Source: Corynebacterium humireducens NBRC 106098 = DSM 45392
GTDB lineage: Bacteria > Actinomycetota > Actinomycetes > Mycobacteriales > Mycobacteriaceae
Assembly (NCBI RefSeq): GCF_000819445.1
Contig: NZ_CP005286.1
Location: 1,922,001-1,986,000 of the forward strand
DNA length: 64,000 nucleotides
Reading direction: 5' to 3'
The position numbers and the translations under genes were made by a program. The notes beneath the pieces are model-generated. The model searched no databases. It had not been told where the DNA came from and saw only the letters and a list, made by a program, of their open reading frames with translations. Below are positions 7,206 to 15,445 of the stretch, in pieces. The number at the start of each line of letters is the position of its first letter. The stretch's first letter is position 1.

Positions 7206-9248
7206 ATGAAACGCATGCTGCCCCGCCCGCTGACCCTGGTCGCCGCCCTCGGTGCCGCCGCTCTGGTCGGCGCCGCCCCGTTGACGACCGCGCTGGCCGG
7301 CCCGCAGGTACTCGCCCAGGCCGCGGCCACCGCCGTCGCCCCCGAGCACCTCACCTCCCCGGTGACCGACTACTCCGGGGTCCTCGACGCCGGCCAGAGC
7401 GCCGACCTCACCGACCGGATCCAGCAGTACAAGATCGACGCCCACAAGTCGATCTTCGTGGTCCTCCTGCCCAGCTTCGGCGACATGGACAACGAGGAGT
7501 GGGTGAAGCAGTCCGTCACCCTCAACGGCGGCGGCAACACGGCGGTCGTGGCGATCGCCACCGAGCAGCGCCAGTACCGCATCCTCGGCGGCAACGAGTG
7601 GCCACAGTCCGAGATCGACCGGATGGCGGACGCCGCGTACCCCCACCTGGTGAACTCCGACTGGTACGGCGCCGCCGACGCGGCCGTGAACGCCGCCGCC
7701 ACCTCCGGTGAGATGTCCGGCGAGTCCCTGGCCTGGCTCGGCGGCGGCGCCGCAGCCGCCGTCGCGGCCGGTGGCGGCATCTACGCCTACTCCCGCCGCA
7801 AGCGGAAGCAGACCTCCGCGGCCGTCCTCGAGGACTCCCGCGCCATCGAGCCCTCCGACACCCGCCGCCTGGCGTCCCTGCCCATGGAGACCCTCGAGCA
7901 GCTCGCCCACGAGGAGCTCGTCTCCACCGACGAGTCGATCCGCCGCGGCCGCGAGGAACTGGACCTGGCGATCGCCGAGTTCGGCCCCGAGCGCACCCGT
8001 TCCTTCACCAGGGCGATGAACCACTCGACCACCACCCTGCAGAAGGCCTTCGCCCTGCAGCAGCGCCTCAACGACTCCATCCCGGAGACCGAGGCCGAAC
8101 GCCGCTCCATGCTGGTCTCCATCATCTCCTCCTGCGGCCAGGCCGACAACGCCCTCGACGCCGAGGCCACCGCCTTCGCCGACATGCGCAACCTGCTCGC
8201 CACGGCCGACCGCAAGATCGACGAGCTCACCCAGCGCACCGTCGACCTGCGCACGCGCCTGCCCCGCGCCGGGGAGCAGCTCGCCGACCTCCGCAGCCGC
8301 TACTCCGCCGACGTGCTCGAGTCGATCGCCGACAACGTCGACCTGGCCTCCGCCTCCCTCGACGAGGCCGAGAAGTCCCTCGCCGTCGCCCGTGACCTCG
8401 AGGCCCGCCCCGCCGGCGAACAGTCCGGCCTCGTCGACGCCATCCGCGACTCCGAGCACGCCATCGAGGTCGCCGACCGCATGCTCGGCGGCATCGAGCG
8501 TGCCGACGACAACATCGCCACCGCCCAGGCCGGCCTCAACGACCTGCTCACCGAGGTGGAGGACGAGATCCGCGAGGCCGGCGACCTCAAGCGCCGCGGC
8601 ATCTCCGAAGGCGCCCGCGCGGACTGGGAGAAGCTCGACGCCGTCGTCGGCCGCGCCATCACCGTCGTCCAGCAGGCCCGCGAACAGTCCACGACGGACC
8701 CGCTCGGCGCCTACACCGCCCTCACCGACGTCGACGGCGAACTCGACGAGCAGCTCGACCGCGTCCGCGAGACCACCGCCGACCAGACCCGCCAGCTGCA
8801 GATCCTCGACCAGCAGCTCCACTCCGCGGGCTCCGCGATCCAGTCCGCCGAGGACTTCATCGCCTCCCGCGGCCGCGTCGTCAAGGCCGAGGCCCGCACC
8901 CTGCTCGCCGACGCCAAGCGCCTCCACGCACAGTCTCTCCAGTTGCGCACCTCCGAGACCCGCCAGGCGATCGACTACGCACGCCAGGCGGCGACCGTGG
9001 CCAAACGGGCCCTCAAGCGCGCCCAGTCGGACTACAACGACTACCAGCGCCGCCAGCAGGCCAACTACCGCGGCCGCGGCGGGGGCGGCGGTATGGGCGG
9101 CATCGTCACCGGCATGGTCATCAACGAGATCCTCTCCGGCGGCGGCCGCGGTGGCGGCCGCGGTGGCGGCTTCGGTGGAGGTTTCGGCGGGGGCGGTGGC
9201 TTCGGCGGCGGTGGCGGCTTCGGCGGCTCCCGCGGCGGTTCCTTCTAG
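7206..9248 (+). CDS. Exported TPM-domain protein with coiled coil and Gly-rich tail
   Basis: 680 residues. A signal peptide (1 to about 36) is followed by a TPM domain (about 48-165; SPVTDYSGVLDAGQ, KSIFVVLL, NTAVVAIATEQRQYRILGG). A Gly/Ala-rich membrane segment (about 177-197) and a basic YSRRKRKQ stop-transfer place residues 200-610 in the cytoplasm, where long Glu/Arg-rich helices suggest coiled coil. The last ~60 residues are almost entirely Gly with Arg/Phe. TPM proteins in actinobacteria are envelope-associated; the role here is unknown. I see no classical terminator after it, only the strong hairpin at 9327-9354. Confidence 0.85.
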   Translation: MKRMLPRPLTLVAALGAAALVGAAPLTTALAGPQVLAQAAATAVAPEHLTSPVTDYSGVLDAGQSADLTDRIQQYKIDAHKSIFVVLLPSFGDMDNEEWVKQSVTLNGGGNTAVVAIATEQRQYRILGGNEWPQSEIDRMADAAYPHLVNSDWYGAADAAVNAAATSGEMSGESLAWLGGGAAAAVAAGGGIYAYSRRKRKQTSAAVLEDSRAIEPSDTRRLASLPMETLEQLAHEELVSTDESIRRGREELDLAIAEFGPERTRSFTRAMNHSTTTLQKAFALQQRLNDSIPETEAERRSMLVSIISSCGQADNALDAEATAFADMRNLLATADRKIDELTQRTVDLRTRLPRAGEQLADLRSRYSADVLESIADNVDLASASLDEAEKSLAVARDLEARPAGEQSGLVDAIRDSEHAIEVADRMLGGIERADDNIATAQAGLNDLLTEVEDEIREAGDLKRRGISEGARADWEKLDAVVGRAITVVQQAREQSTTDPLGAYTALTDVDGELDEQLDRVRETTADQTRQLQILDQQLHSAGSAIQSAEDFIASRGRVVKAEARTLLADAKRLHAQSLQLRTSETRQAIDYARQAATVAKRALKRAQSDYNDYQRRQQANYRGRGGGGGMGGIVTGMVINEILSGGGRGGGRGGGFGGGFGGGGGFGGGGGFGGSRGGSF

Positions 9249-9326
9249 GCGGGGTCCTCTGCCTGCCGAGGAGGTGTTCGCCTTCCACGAGGGAGACGAC
9301 CATGTGGCCGAGGCCGCTGGTCGGCA

Positions 9327-9354
9327 CCACCCGGGCTGCACGCTCCCCGGGTGG
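9327..9354 (+). terminator. GC-rich hairpin after TPM gene
   Basis: A nine-base perfect stem (CCACCCGGG with CCCGGGTGG) and a ten-base loop, without a T-run. A second small stem (CCCCG-GAAG-CGGGG) follows at about 9359. Could be a U-less terminator or part of a structured RNA. The rest of 9249-9446 shows no convincing gene on either strand. Confidence 0.4.
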
Positions 9355-9446
9355 CGACGACCCCGGAAGCGGGGATTGGATAAGAAGCTGTCAGCTGGGC
9401 ATCCCCCGAAGGTGTGGCGGAGTTCAGCCGCTCACCGCCGAGCCTG

Positions 9447-9452
9447 TAGAGT
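9447..9452 (+). promoter_or_regulatory. -10 box for short RNA upstream of abi gene
   Basis: TAGAGT, with TTCAGC about 18 bases upstream as a weak -35. It would start RNA near 9459, ending at the terminator at 9503-9511, so it would make an RNA of only about 50 bases. Confidence 0.45.
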
Positions 9453-9458
9453 GAGGGC

Positions 9459-9511
9459 ATAAGCCACCGGCCCCCTCTGTCAACTAGTTGACAAGGGGCC
9501 GGTTTTCTTTT
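9459..9511 (+). ncRNA. Candidate Abi-associated small RNA ending in a strong terminator hairpin
   Basis: Begins with a possible GGC-AUAA-GCC mini-hairpin, then a long stem: ACCGGCCCC (9466-9474) pairs with GGGGCCGGT (9495-9503), enclosing a perfect 16-base palindrome TGTCAACTAGTTGACA (9478-9493). A T-rich tail follows. Its placement directly before an Abi_2-type gene matches the reported AbiF arrangement, in which a structured RNA partners the HEPN protein. Transcription and pairing with the protein are inferred. Confidence 0.55.
9466..9511 (+). terminator. Intrinsic terminator upstream of abi gene
   Basis: Nine-base outer stem with a T-rich run after it (TTTTCTTTT). The stem encloses a palindrome containing ACTAGT. 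It would end transcripts from the -10 box at 9447 before the abi ORF, separating the RNA from the gene. Confidence 0.7.
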
Positions 9512-9516
9512 CGGGC

Positions 9517-9522
9517 TATCCT
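9517..9522 (+). promoter_or_regulatory. -10 box for leaderless abi gene
   Basis: TATCCT six bases before the ATG at 9529. A TTGACA at 9488-9493 is inside the hairpin and too far (23 bases) to be a normal -35. The gene would thus have its own promoter just downstream of the RNA terminator. Confidence 0.5.
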
Positions 9523-9528
9523 CCGGTC

Positions 9529-10548
9529 ATGGTGAATGTGAAGCCGTACCTGGATCACGATGCGCTGGTGGCGGGACTGGTTGCCACAGGGTTGAGTATT
9601 CCGGATCGCGAACAGGCGAAGGTGCAACTGCAGAAGTACGGTTACCACCGTTTATCCGGCTACCGGTACCTCTACCGGGTTCAGCTCCCTCCCGAGCAGC
9701 AGGACCCGTCCAGCCGACGTTTCCGAAGCAAGGAACACGTGCCGGGGACTTCACTCGGCGACGTGATCGACCTCGCGGAATTCGATGTCCGACTACGCTG
9801 CGTTCTGGCGTCGGGAATCGAGGATTTCGAGATTCGCCTGCGCACTGCCGTCGCGCATGTGATCGCCCGCCGCTCCGAACTCGGTCATCTCTACGTTGAG
9901 CACCTCGACGAGAAACACTGCCTCAAGAGACCGCGCAACAGCAGCAAGACGAGCCACGAGATTTTCCTGCAACAGGTCAACGAGGCCACCGCCCTTGCCC
10001 ACAGGAGAAACGACGACTTCGTCATCCACCACCGTCAGATGTACGGGCGTGATCTTTCCGTGTGGGCGGTGGTGGAGTACCTGACTTTCGGTTCCCTGAT
10101 TTTCCTGCTCGACTACCTCAAAGCAGAGGACAAGCGCTCGGTGGCCAACACCTTCGGTGCCTCACACCCGGCACAGTTCGTCAAGTGGGTGAGGGCGATC
10201 GGCACTCTCCGCAATGACGTGGCACACGCGGTGAGACTCTTCAACAAGCCACTGAAAAACGAGATAGCAATCCCGCCTCGCTCCTGCACCAACACGCTAC
10301 TCACCGAGACAGCAAGCCACCTCAGAGTGAACAGCACGCTTCCTGAGTCAAGACGTCCCTCAAAGAGGATCTACTCCCACTCCGCGGTGCTTTCCTATCT
10401 GCTGAGGAGCCATCCTGCTGGATCGGAGTGGTGGAAGGAGTTCCGTGACGTCTCCTCCACCTTTCCCCGACACTCTGCAGTTCCTCTCTCCCCTGAGGAG
10501 AACATGGGATTTCCCGCAGGCTGGAAGAACGATCCACTCTGGAACTAA
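9529..10548 (+). CDS. Abi_2-family (AbiF/AbiD-type) HEPN protein
   Basis: 339 residues. Abi_2 features in order: YGYHRLSGYRYLYR (37-50), DLAEFDVRLRCVL (81-93), RTAVAH (105-110), WAVVEYLTFGSL (179-190) and LRNDVAHAVRLFNK (227-240). The two R-x4-H motifs (R105/H110 and R228/H233) are those expected of a HEPN ribonuclease. Family members abort phage infection, and AbiF proteins are proposed relatives of Cas13 that work with a structured RNA. The candidate RNA at 9459-9511 supports this here. The ~75 residues after position 260 are outside the core and unrecognised. GC is a little below the neighbours. Confidence 0.88.
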   Translation: MVNVKPYLDHDALVAGLVATGLSIPDREQAKVQLQKYGYHRLSGYRYLYRVQLPPEQQDPSSRRFRSKEHVPGTSLGDVIDLAEFDVRLRCVLASGIEDFEIRLRTAVAHVIARRSELGHLYVEHLDEKHCLKRPRNSSKTSHEIFLQQVNEATALAHRRNDDFVIHHRQMYGRDLSVWAVVEYLTFGSLIFLLDYLKAEDKRSVANTFGASHPAQFVKWVRAIGTLRNDVAHAVRLFNKPLKNEIAIPPRSCTNTLLTETASHLRVNSTLPESRRPSKRIYSHSAVLSYLLRSHPAGSEWWKEFRDVSSTFPRHSAVPLSPEENMGFPAGWKNDPLWN

Positions 10549-10566
10549 TGGCTCTGTTCCTGCCTA

Positions 10567-11028
10567 CTACACCCGCGGGCGGCGCACCGGGGAGTCCACC
10601 AGCACGCAGCCCCAGGACAGGAACACCGCGTCGATGGGCGGCAGATCGTCGTAGGTGGGGCCAGCGTGCAGTTCCACCCGGCCGGAGATCAGCGGCCGGA
10701 CGCGGGCGACCATGCCGCCGGAGGAGTCGATGATGGTGCGTTCCTTCCGCCAGATGCTGGTGCGGCGCAGCTCGTAGAGCCGACCGACGCAGTCGGCGTA
10801 GAGGGTGCCCACGGTGAAACCGTTCTGGGCGAGGGTGAACACCCGGCCGTCGCCGGTCGTCGCCCGGGCCCGGAACTGGATGGGACCGGGCTCGGACTCG
10901 ACGAGGAGGCGTTCCGAACCGAAGAAGATCACGTCGGAGCGGACGGCGGCGACGAGGTTCCGGTTGGCGTCGAGAAGCTCGTTGCCCTCCCAGAACCACG
11001 GCCCGGCGGGACGTTCCTCGATCTCCAT
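10567..11028 (-). CDS. Small beta-rich protein, weakly LURP-one/tubby-C2-like
   Basis: 153 residues, no signal peptide. The sequence alternates short beta-type strands, with a C-terminal LPPIDAVFLSWGCVLVDSP that parallels LPADVVVGLSWLTRLVLET in the upstream neighbour. The two therefore look like diverged paralogs. The repeated strand pattern recalls LURP-one/scramblase-like barrels, but I cannot confirm this. Starts five bases after the neighbour's stop, so one operon with it and probably with glyS. Confidence 0.6.
   Translation of the reverse strand: MEIEERPAGPWFWEGNELLDANRNLVAAVRSDVIFFGSERLLVESEPGPIQFRARATTGDGRVFTLAQNGFTVGTLYADCVGRLYELRRTSIWRKERTIIDSSGGMVARVRPLISGRVELHAGPTYDDLPPIDAVFLSWGCVLVDSPVRRPRV
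10966..10978 (-). repeat. GCTTCTCGACGCC word
   Basis: Exact copy, read as Leu-Leu-Asp-Ala after a GAG codon. Confidence 0.7.
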
Positions 11029-11032
11029 GCGC

Positions 11033-11539
11033 CTAGATGAGGAACGCCAGGATCGCGACGACGGACATGAGCGCCAGCGTGGCGATGACCGCCATCGTCG
11101 AACGGGACAGGCGGGTCTCCAGGACCAGCCGGGTCAGCCAGCTGAGGCCGACGACGACGTCGGCGGGCAGATCAGTCTCCCCCTCGAACTCGAGGATGGC
11201 CTTGCGCACGCCGTTGTTGCCGCCGGAGAACTGGCCGACCTTGTTTCCGTTCTCGTCGTCGATGATCCAGTTGTTGGCCGACTCGTTGACGAGGACGAAA
11301 CTGCGGGACCCGACGGACACCGGGATCGACTTGTCCTTCTTGAAGTTCGCCGCAGCGGTGACCACGGGGGCGTCGAGAAGCGTGGCCGTGGCACCGGTCT
11401 CCGGACGGAAGTCCAGCGTCCACCGCTCACCGGCGACGTCGGCGGAGGTCGCGTCGAAACGTGCGAGCACCTCCGGGCCGCCCTCCGCGAGGAGGACGGG
11501 GCGATCGACGTCGCTGCGGTCCCAGCTGGTGTAGTGCAT
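11033..11539 (-). CDS. Tail-anchored small protein, paralog of the next gene
   Basis: 168 residues from the ATG at 11539, two bases after the glyS stop. The main part is soluble and beta-rich, including NNWIIDDENGNKVGQFSGG, a pattern like the strand-turn repeats of LURP-one-like proteins. A single C-terminal hydrophobic helix (about 147-168, ending at the last residue) suggests tail anchoring with the body in the cytoplasm. No motif assigns a function. Confidence 0.65.
   Translation of the reverse strand: MHYTSWDRSDVDRPVLLAEGGPEVLARFDATSADVAGERWTLDFRPETGATATLLDAPVVTAAANFKKDKSIPVSVGSRSFVLVNESANNWIIDDENGNKVGQFSGGNNGVRKAILEFEGETDLPADVVVGLSWLTRLVLETRLSRSTMAVIATLALMSVVAILAFLI
11369..11381 (-). 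repeat. GCTTCTCGACGCC word
   Basis: Exact copy read as Leu-Leu-Asp-Ala after ACG; ACC would be the expected threonine codon in such a GC-rich gene. Confidence 0.7.
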
Positions 11540-11541
11540 GA

Positions 11542-12921
11542 CTAGCAACCGACGAGGCGGGTGGCCAGGTAGTCCTGCAGGTCCTCGATCTTGACGCGCT
11601 CCTGCTCCATGGAGTCACGCTCACGGACGGTCACGGCGTTGTCCTCGAGGGTGTCGAAGTCGACGGTGACGCAGAACGGGGTGCCGATCTCGTCCTGACG
11701 ACGGTAACGGCGGCCGATCGCACCGGAGGTGTCGTACTCGATGTTCCACAGCTGGCGCAGCTGCGCGGCGATCTTCTCGGCCGGCTCAGCCAGCTCCGGC
11801 TTCTTGGACAGCGGCAGCACGGCCACCTTCACCGGGGCCAGACGACGGTCGAGCTTGAGCACGACGCGGGTGTCGACGCCGCCCTTGGAGTTCGGTGCCT
11901 CGTCCTCGGTGTAGGCGTCGACCAGGAAGGCCATGAAGGCGCGACCCAGGCCGGCGGCCGGCTCGATGACGTAGGGGTACCAGCGCTCGCCGGACTCCTG
12001 GTCGAAGTAGGACAGGTCCTCGCCGGTGGCCTCGGAGTGGACCTTGAGGTCGTAGTCCGTGCGGTTGGCGATGCCCTCGAGCTCGCCCCACTTGGTGCCC
12101 TGGAACTCGTAGGCGTACTCGATGTCGACGGTGCGCTTGGAGTAGTGGGACAGCGCCTCCTGCGGGTGCTCGTAGAAGCGCAGGTTGTCACGGTTGATGC
12201 CGAGGTCGACGTACCACTGCATGCGGTCGTCGATCCACTTCTGGTGCCACTCCTCGTCGGTGCCCGGCTTGACGAAGAACTCCAGCTCCATCTGCTCGAA
12301 CTCACGGGTACGGAAGATGAAGTTGCCCGGGGTGATCTCGTTGCGGAAGGACTTGCCGATGTTGGCGATGCCGAACGGCGGCTTCATGCGCGCGGAGGTC
12401 ATGACGTTCTTGAAGTTGACGAAGATGCCCTGCGCGGTCTCCGGGCGGATGTAGTGCAGGCCCTCCTCATCGTCGACCGGGCCCAGGAAGGTCTTGAGTA
12501 GGCCGGAGAAGGGGCGCGGCTCGGTCCAGTTGCCCGGCTGGCCGGTCTCCGGGTCGTTGATGTCCGCGAGGCCGTTCGCCGGCGGGTGGCCGTGCTTCTC
12601 CTCGTAGGCCTCGAGCAGGTGGTCGGCGCGGTAGCGCTTGTTGGTGTGGAGGGACTCCACCAGCGGGTCCGTGAAGACCTCGACGTGACCGGAGGTCACC
12701 CAGACCTGGCGGGGCTGGATGATGGACGTGTCGACACCGACGACATCAGGACGGGAGGTCACCATGTGACGCCACCACTGGCGCTTGATGTTCTCCTTGA
12801 GCTCGACACCGAGCGGACCGTAGTCCCATGCGGAACGGGAACCGCCGTAGATCTCGCCTGCCTGGTACACGAATCCGCGACGCTTGCACAGGTTGATTAC
12901 GGTATCGATGACGGACGCCAT
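11542..12921 (-). CDS. glyS: Glycyl-tRNA synthetase, single-chain dimer type
   Basis: Charges tRNA-Gly. 459 residues, the usual length for the alpha2 bacterial/eukaryal-type enzyme. Class II features: [22 protein letters not shown] near the N-terminus, the long [13 protein letters not shown] region, [26 protein letters not shown] (motif 2) and [14 protein letters not shown] (motif 3), then an anticodon-binding domain ending in [20 protein letters not shown] lies upstream of the ATG. Promoter likely at 12972-12977. Confidence 0.97.
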   Translation of the reverse strand: MASVIDTVINLCKRRGFVYQAGEIYGGSRSAWDYGPLGVELKENIKRQWWRHMVTSRPDVVGVDTSIIQPRQVWVTSGHVEVFTDPLVESLHTNKRYRADHLLEAYEEKHGHPPANGLADINDPETGQPGNWTEPRPFSGLLKTFLGPVDDEEGLHYIRPETAQGIFVNFKNVMTSARMKPPFGIANIGKSFRNEITPGNFIFRTREFEQMELEFFVKPGTDEEWHQKWIDDRMQWYVDLGINRDNLRFYEHPQEALSHYSKRTVDIEYAYEFQGTKWGELEGIANRTDYDLKVHSEATGEDLSYFDQESGERWYPYVIEPAAGLGRAFMAFLVDAYTEDEAPNSKGGVDTRVVLKLDRRLAPVKVAVLPLSKKPELAEPAEKIAAQLRQLWNIEYDTSGAIGRRYRRQDEIGTPFCVTVDFDTLEDNAVTVRERDSMEQERVKIEDLQDYLATRLVGC

Positions 12922-13263
12922 GGGGCTTCAGACTCCTCTGGTAGGGGATAAGTCGTTGATGATTCACAACGAGTGTAGCCCCACCGCGTTTTCTGGGTCA
13001 TTCGGGGTTGTCGGTGTCACAGGGCGACGCCGGTGGTGTCCGCGGAAACCCCACCCAATCAAGCCCATACAGGGGCATTTCGCGGATGAAACTTTAACAT
13101 GCTACGGCAAATGTCTAGAGTGATATACGGTACGGGTACAATCCAGAAACCAGCACGTCTGAGTACTTATGCCGGTAGAGTAGAACATTACTGATATTAT
13201 CTATGGTCTAGAACGGAACCACTGCTGCCCGTTCGGACCCGTTTCGGAAAGAACTGGGTTGGG
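12922..13263. other. Divergent intergenic region between glyS and ArsR gene
   Basis: 342 bases without a supported gene. It carries a minus-strand -10 (TACACT, 12977-12972) for glyS and a plus-strand TATGGT (13202-13207) about 56 bases before the ArsR start. An imperfect inverted repeat lies at 13039-13052 and 13072-13086 (TCCGCG arm, GAAA/TTTC, CCCC/GGGG). The right half (13085-13205) is notably AT-richer. The long leader would allow binding by the zinc regulators encoded downstream. Confidence 0.5.
12972..12977 (-). promoter_or_regulatory. -10 box for glyS
   Basis: TACACT on the minus strand, about 50 bases before the glyS ATG, with ATGACC about 18 bases further upstream as a weak -35. Confidence 0.4.
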
Positions 13264-13782
13264 ATGAACACCTATTCGGACACTGATCTTGATGCCGCCG
13301 AAGTCATCATCGGTGCACTCGACTCTCGCCTGCGTGTGCAGATCATCTGGCGGCTGTCCATCCGCGAGCACTTCGTCCACGAGCTTGTCGACGGTCTCCA
13401 GAAGTCCCAGCCCCTCATCTCCCAGCACCTCCGCGTGCTCAAGCGCTCCGGCATCGTCGACTCCGAGCGCCGTGGCCGCGAGGTCATCTACCGCCTCGTC
13501 CTCCCGCAGGCCGCCGACCTCATCGGCGCCGCGGTGACCCTGGGCCTCCACGCCCGTGAGATGCAGGCGGCCCAGACCACCACGAACGGTCGCACCGATG
13601 AGCGGTCCCCGCTGGCCGCCGTGGTCCAGATCGGCCACACCGATGAGGCCCGCGGCTCCGGAACCGAGGAGGACGTGGTCGGCCAGGTCGCCCACGCCCC
13701 GGCCGCCGCCGCCGCAGCCCCTGGCCTGGAGACCATCCCGGACCCCTCCCCCACCCCGCCCGTGCCGGCCTCCTTCTCCTGA
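13264..13782 (+). CDS. ArsR-family regulator, Znr-like
   Basis: 172 residues. Winged helix at about 10-85 (ALDSRLRVQIIWRLS, QKSQPLISQHLRVLKRSGIVDSERRGREVIYRLV), followed by a long, low-complexity, Ala/Pro-rich tail not needed for the fold. Directly followed by a Fur-family gene; I recall the same ArsR-zur pair beside glyS in C. glutamicum, where it controls zinc uptake and export. The tail contains several histidines and acidic residues but no clear zinc cluster. Name by synteny, not by ligand evidence. Confidence 0.82.
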   Translation: MNTYSDTDLDAAEVIIGALDSRLRVQIIWRLSIREHFVHELVDGLQKSQPLISQHLRVLKRSGIVDSERRGREVIYRLVLPQAADLIGAAVTLGLHAREMQAAQTTTNGRTDERSPLAAVVQIGHTDEARGSGTEEDVVGQVAHAPAAAAAAPGLETIPDPSPTPPVPASFS

Positions 13783-13806
13783 CCCCGCAGCCGCCGGGGG
13801 CCACTA

Positions 13807-13831
13807 ACGCTGCCTGAATCGGGCGCAGCGT
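13807..13831 (+). terminator. Small hairpin between the two metal regulators
   Basis: ACGCTGC pairs exactly with GCAGCGT across an 11-base loop, with no T-run. It could attenuate read-through into zur. Confidence 0.35.
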
Positions 13832-13849
13832 ACATAATGGGCTTTGTAC
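13830..13849. promoter_or_regulatory. Inverted repeat over the zur promoter
   Basis: GTACA and TGTAC arms, ten bases apart, bracket the -10-like CATAAT (13833-13838) about 45 bases before the zur ATG. A candidate self-regulation site; not matched to a known Zur box. Confidence 0.35.
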
Positions 13850-13879
13850 TCGATCCCTTTTCCCAGGAAGAACCCGTAC

Positions 13880-14308
13880 ATGTCTCCCTTGCCTTCCGGC
13901 GTGCCGAAGCTGGGCGCCCGCAACACGCGCCAGCGCACCGCAGTGATCAACGTCCTCTCCGAGATCGACACGTTCGCGTCGGCCAAGGAGATCCACCGTG
14001 AACTGGAGAACCGGGATCAGCAGGTCGGACTGACCACCGTCTACCGCACCCTGCAGTCCCTCGCGGAGATCGAGGCGGTCGACGTCCTCCACATGGCCAC
14101 CGGCGAGACCCTCTACCGGCAGTGCGTCTCCCCGCACCATCACCACCACCTGGTGTGCACCGGCTGCGGACGCACCGAGGAGATCGGGGGCGACACGGTC
14201 GAGACGTGGGCGCAGGCCGTCGCCAAGGAGCACGACTTCGAGCTCACCGGCCACGACGCCGAGGTCTACGGCCGCTGCCCCGCCTGCCGCACCACGTCGA
14301 AGAACTAG
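13880..14308 (+). CDS. zur: Fur-family zinc uptake regulator Zur (FurB)
   Basis: 142 residues from the ATG at 13880, preceded by AGGAAG. The Fur winged helix (LGARNTRQRTAVINVLSEI, GLTTVYRTLQSLAEI) is followed by the metal domain with HHHHHLVCTGCGRTEEI, HDFELTGHDAEVYGRC and CPAC, giving two CxxC zinc pairs. Controls zinc import genes as a zinc-dependent repressor. Its TAG overlaps the TAG of the convergent transporter in a shared CTAG. Confidence 0.92.
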   Translation: MSPLPSGVPKLGARNTRQRTAVINVLSEIDTFASAKEIHRELENRDQQVGLTTVYRTLQSLAEIEAVDVLHMATGETLYRQCVSPHHHHHLVCTGCGRTEEIGGDTVETWAQAVAKEHDFELTGHDAEVYGRCPACRTTSKN

Positions 14309-15426
14309 CCGACGACGGTGCCGAACGCCACGCCCAGCAGATAGGTGATGCCCGCGGCACCCAGCCCGATCGCCAGCTGACGCATGGCCCGGGAGAACGG
14401 CGGTTTCCCGGAGAGCACGCCGACGACGCCACCGGTGAACATGAGCGCACCGGACACGAGCACGACGGCGATGATCGCCCCCAGCACCGGGGACGCCCCG
14501 AAGATGTACGGGACGATCGGGATGAACGCGCCGCCCGCGAAGAACAGGAAACTCGAGCCGGCGGCCGTCCACGGCGAACCGACCACCTCACCGGGGTTGA
14601 CCGGTTCCACGTCGTGGCGGGCGTCCGGGCTGTCATCCCGGTCGAGCCCGATGGCCTGCTCCAGCGCCACGCGGGAGAACTCGGACTTCGCCTTCGCGAC
14701 GGCCTCCTTCTCCCCCATGCCCCGCGCCCGGTAGACCAGTGCCAGCTCGTTGGCGTTGACGTCCAGGGAGGGCAGCAGCGTGTGCGCCTTCGGGTGCGGG
14801 GTGGACGCCTCGAGCAGCTCCTTCTGCGAGCTGACGGACACGTACTCACCCGCGGCCATGGACAGGGCGCCGGCCAGCAGGCCGGAGATGCCCGTCAGCA
14901 GGATCATGTTCGCTGACACACCCGAACCCATGATGCCGACGACGAGCGCCAGGTTGGACACCAGACCGTCGTTGGCGCCGAAGACCGCGGCCCGGAAACC
15001 ACCGGACATCTGTTCCCGGCCCCGGGCGGCGAGGCCGCGCACCACCTCGGCGTGGATGCGCTCGTCCGCGGCGATCTGCGGAGAGGCGTCCTCGTCCTTG
15101 ATGTAGGGGCTGCGGGACTCCGCGGTCTGCATGAGCGCCAGGGTGAACACGGAACCGAAGTGCCGGGCCATGAACCCCATGAAGCGGGTGGTCAGGTCCG
15201 GGTTCCGGGGGAAGCCGACGTACTCGCCGAGCTTCTCCCGCCAGAACTGCTCGTGGCGGGACTCGGACTCCGCGAGCGCCATGAGGATCTCCCGCTCCTC
15301 GCCGGTCTTCTTGCGGGCGAGCTCACGGTAGAGGGCGGCCTCGGCGCGCTCGTTGGCCAGGTAGCGACGCCACTTGCTGATCTGCGCCGGAGTGGGTTCG
15401 GTGGTGGGAGGAACCTTGTACACCAC
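14305..15426 (-). CDS. Ferritin-like/VIT1 fusion iron-manganese transporter
   Basis: About 373 residues. The start is one of two adjacent GTGs at 15426/15423 behind AGGAAAGAG. N-terminal half (about 15-150) is an erythrin/ferritin-like di-iron domain with ESRHEQFW and ERIHAEVV ExxH motifs. C-terminal half is a CCC1/VIT1 membrane domain with GANDGLVSNLALVVG, AGALSMAAGEYVSVSSQ and three final membrane helices. This matches membrane-bound ferritin (MbfA), which senses or exports iron. Beside zur, it fits a metal-homeostasis neighbourhood. Confidence 0.85.
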   Translation of the reverse strand: MVYKVPPTTEPTPAQISKWRRYLANERAEAALYRELARKKTGEEREILMALAESESRHEQFWREKLGEYVGFPRNPDLTTRFMGFMARHFGSVFTLALMQTAESRSPYIKDEDASPQIAADERIHAEVVRGLAARGREQMSGGFRAAVFGANDGLVSNLALVVGIMGSGVSANMILLTGISGLLAGALSMAAGEYVSVSSQKELLEASTPHPKAHTLLPSLDVNANELALVYRARGMGEKEAVAKAKSEFSRVALEQAIGLDRDDSPDARHDVEPVNPGEVVGSPWTAAGSSFLFFAGGAFIPIVPYIFGASPVLGAIIAVVLVSGALMFTGGVVGVLSGKPPFSRAMRQLAIGLGAAGITYLLGVAFGTVVG

Positions 15427-15445
15427 GGGGTATCGTCTCTTTCCT

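Noticed and set aside
6561..9341. A 926-codon open frame on the minus strand joining the YdcF-like gene to sequence antisense to the TPM gene
   Set aside because: The antisense part is Ala/Gly/Val/Asp-rich low complexity from GC-rich codons read backwards; only the last 206 codons look like protein.
9249..9446. Possible small gene or remnant between the TPM gene and the Abi unit
   Set aside because: Open frames on both strands lack ribosome sites and protein-like composition; only hairpins are supported.
13039..13086. Inverted repeat in the glyS/ArsR gap as a riboswitch or T-box
   Set aside because: No T-box or other known riboswitch features; only an imperfect stem is visible.
13264..14308. 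ArsR plus Fur pair as a toxin-antitoxin or phage control module
   Set aside because: Synteny with glyS and metal-binding motifs fit ordinary zinc regulation.
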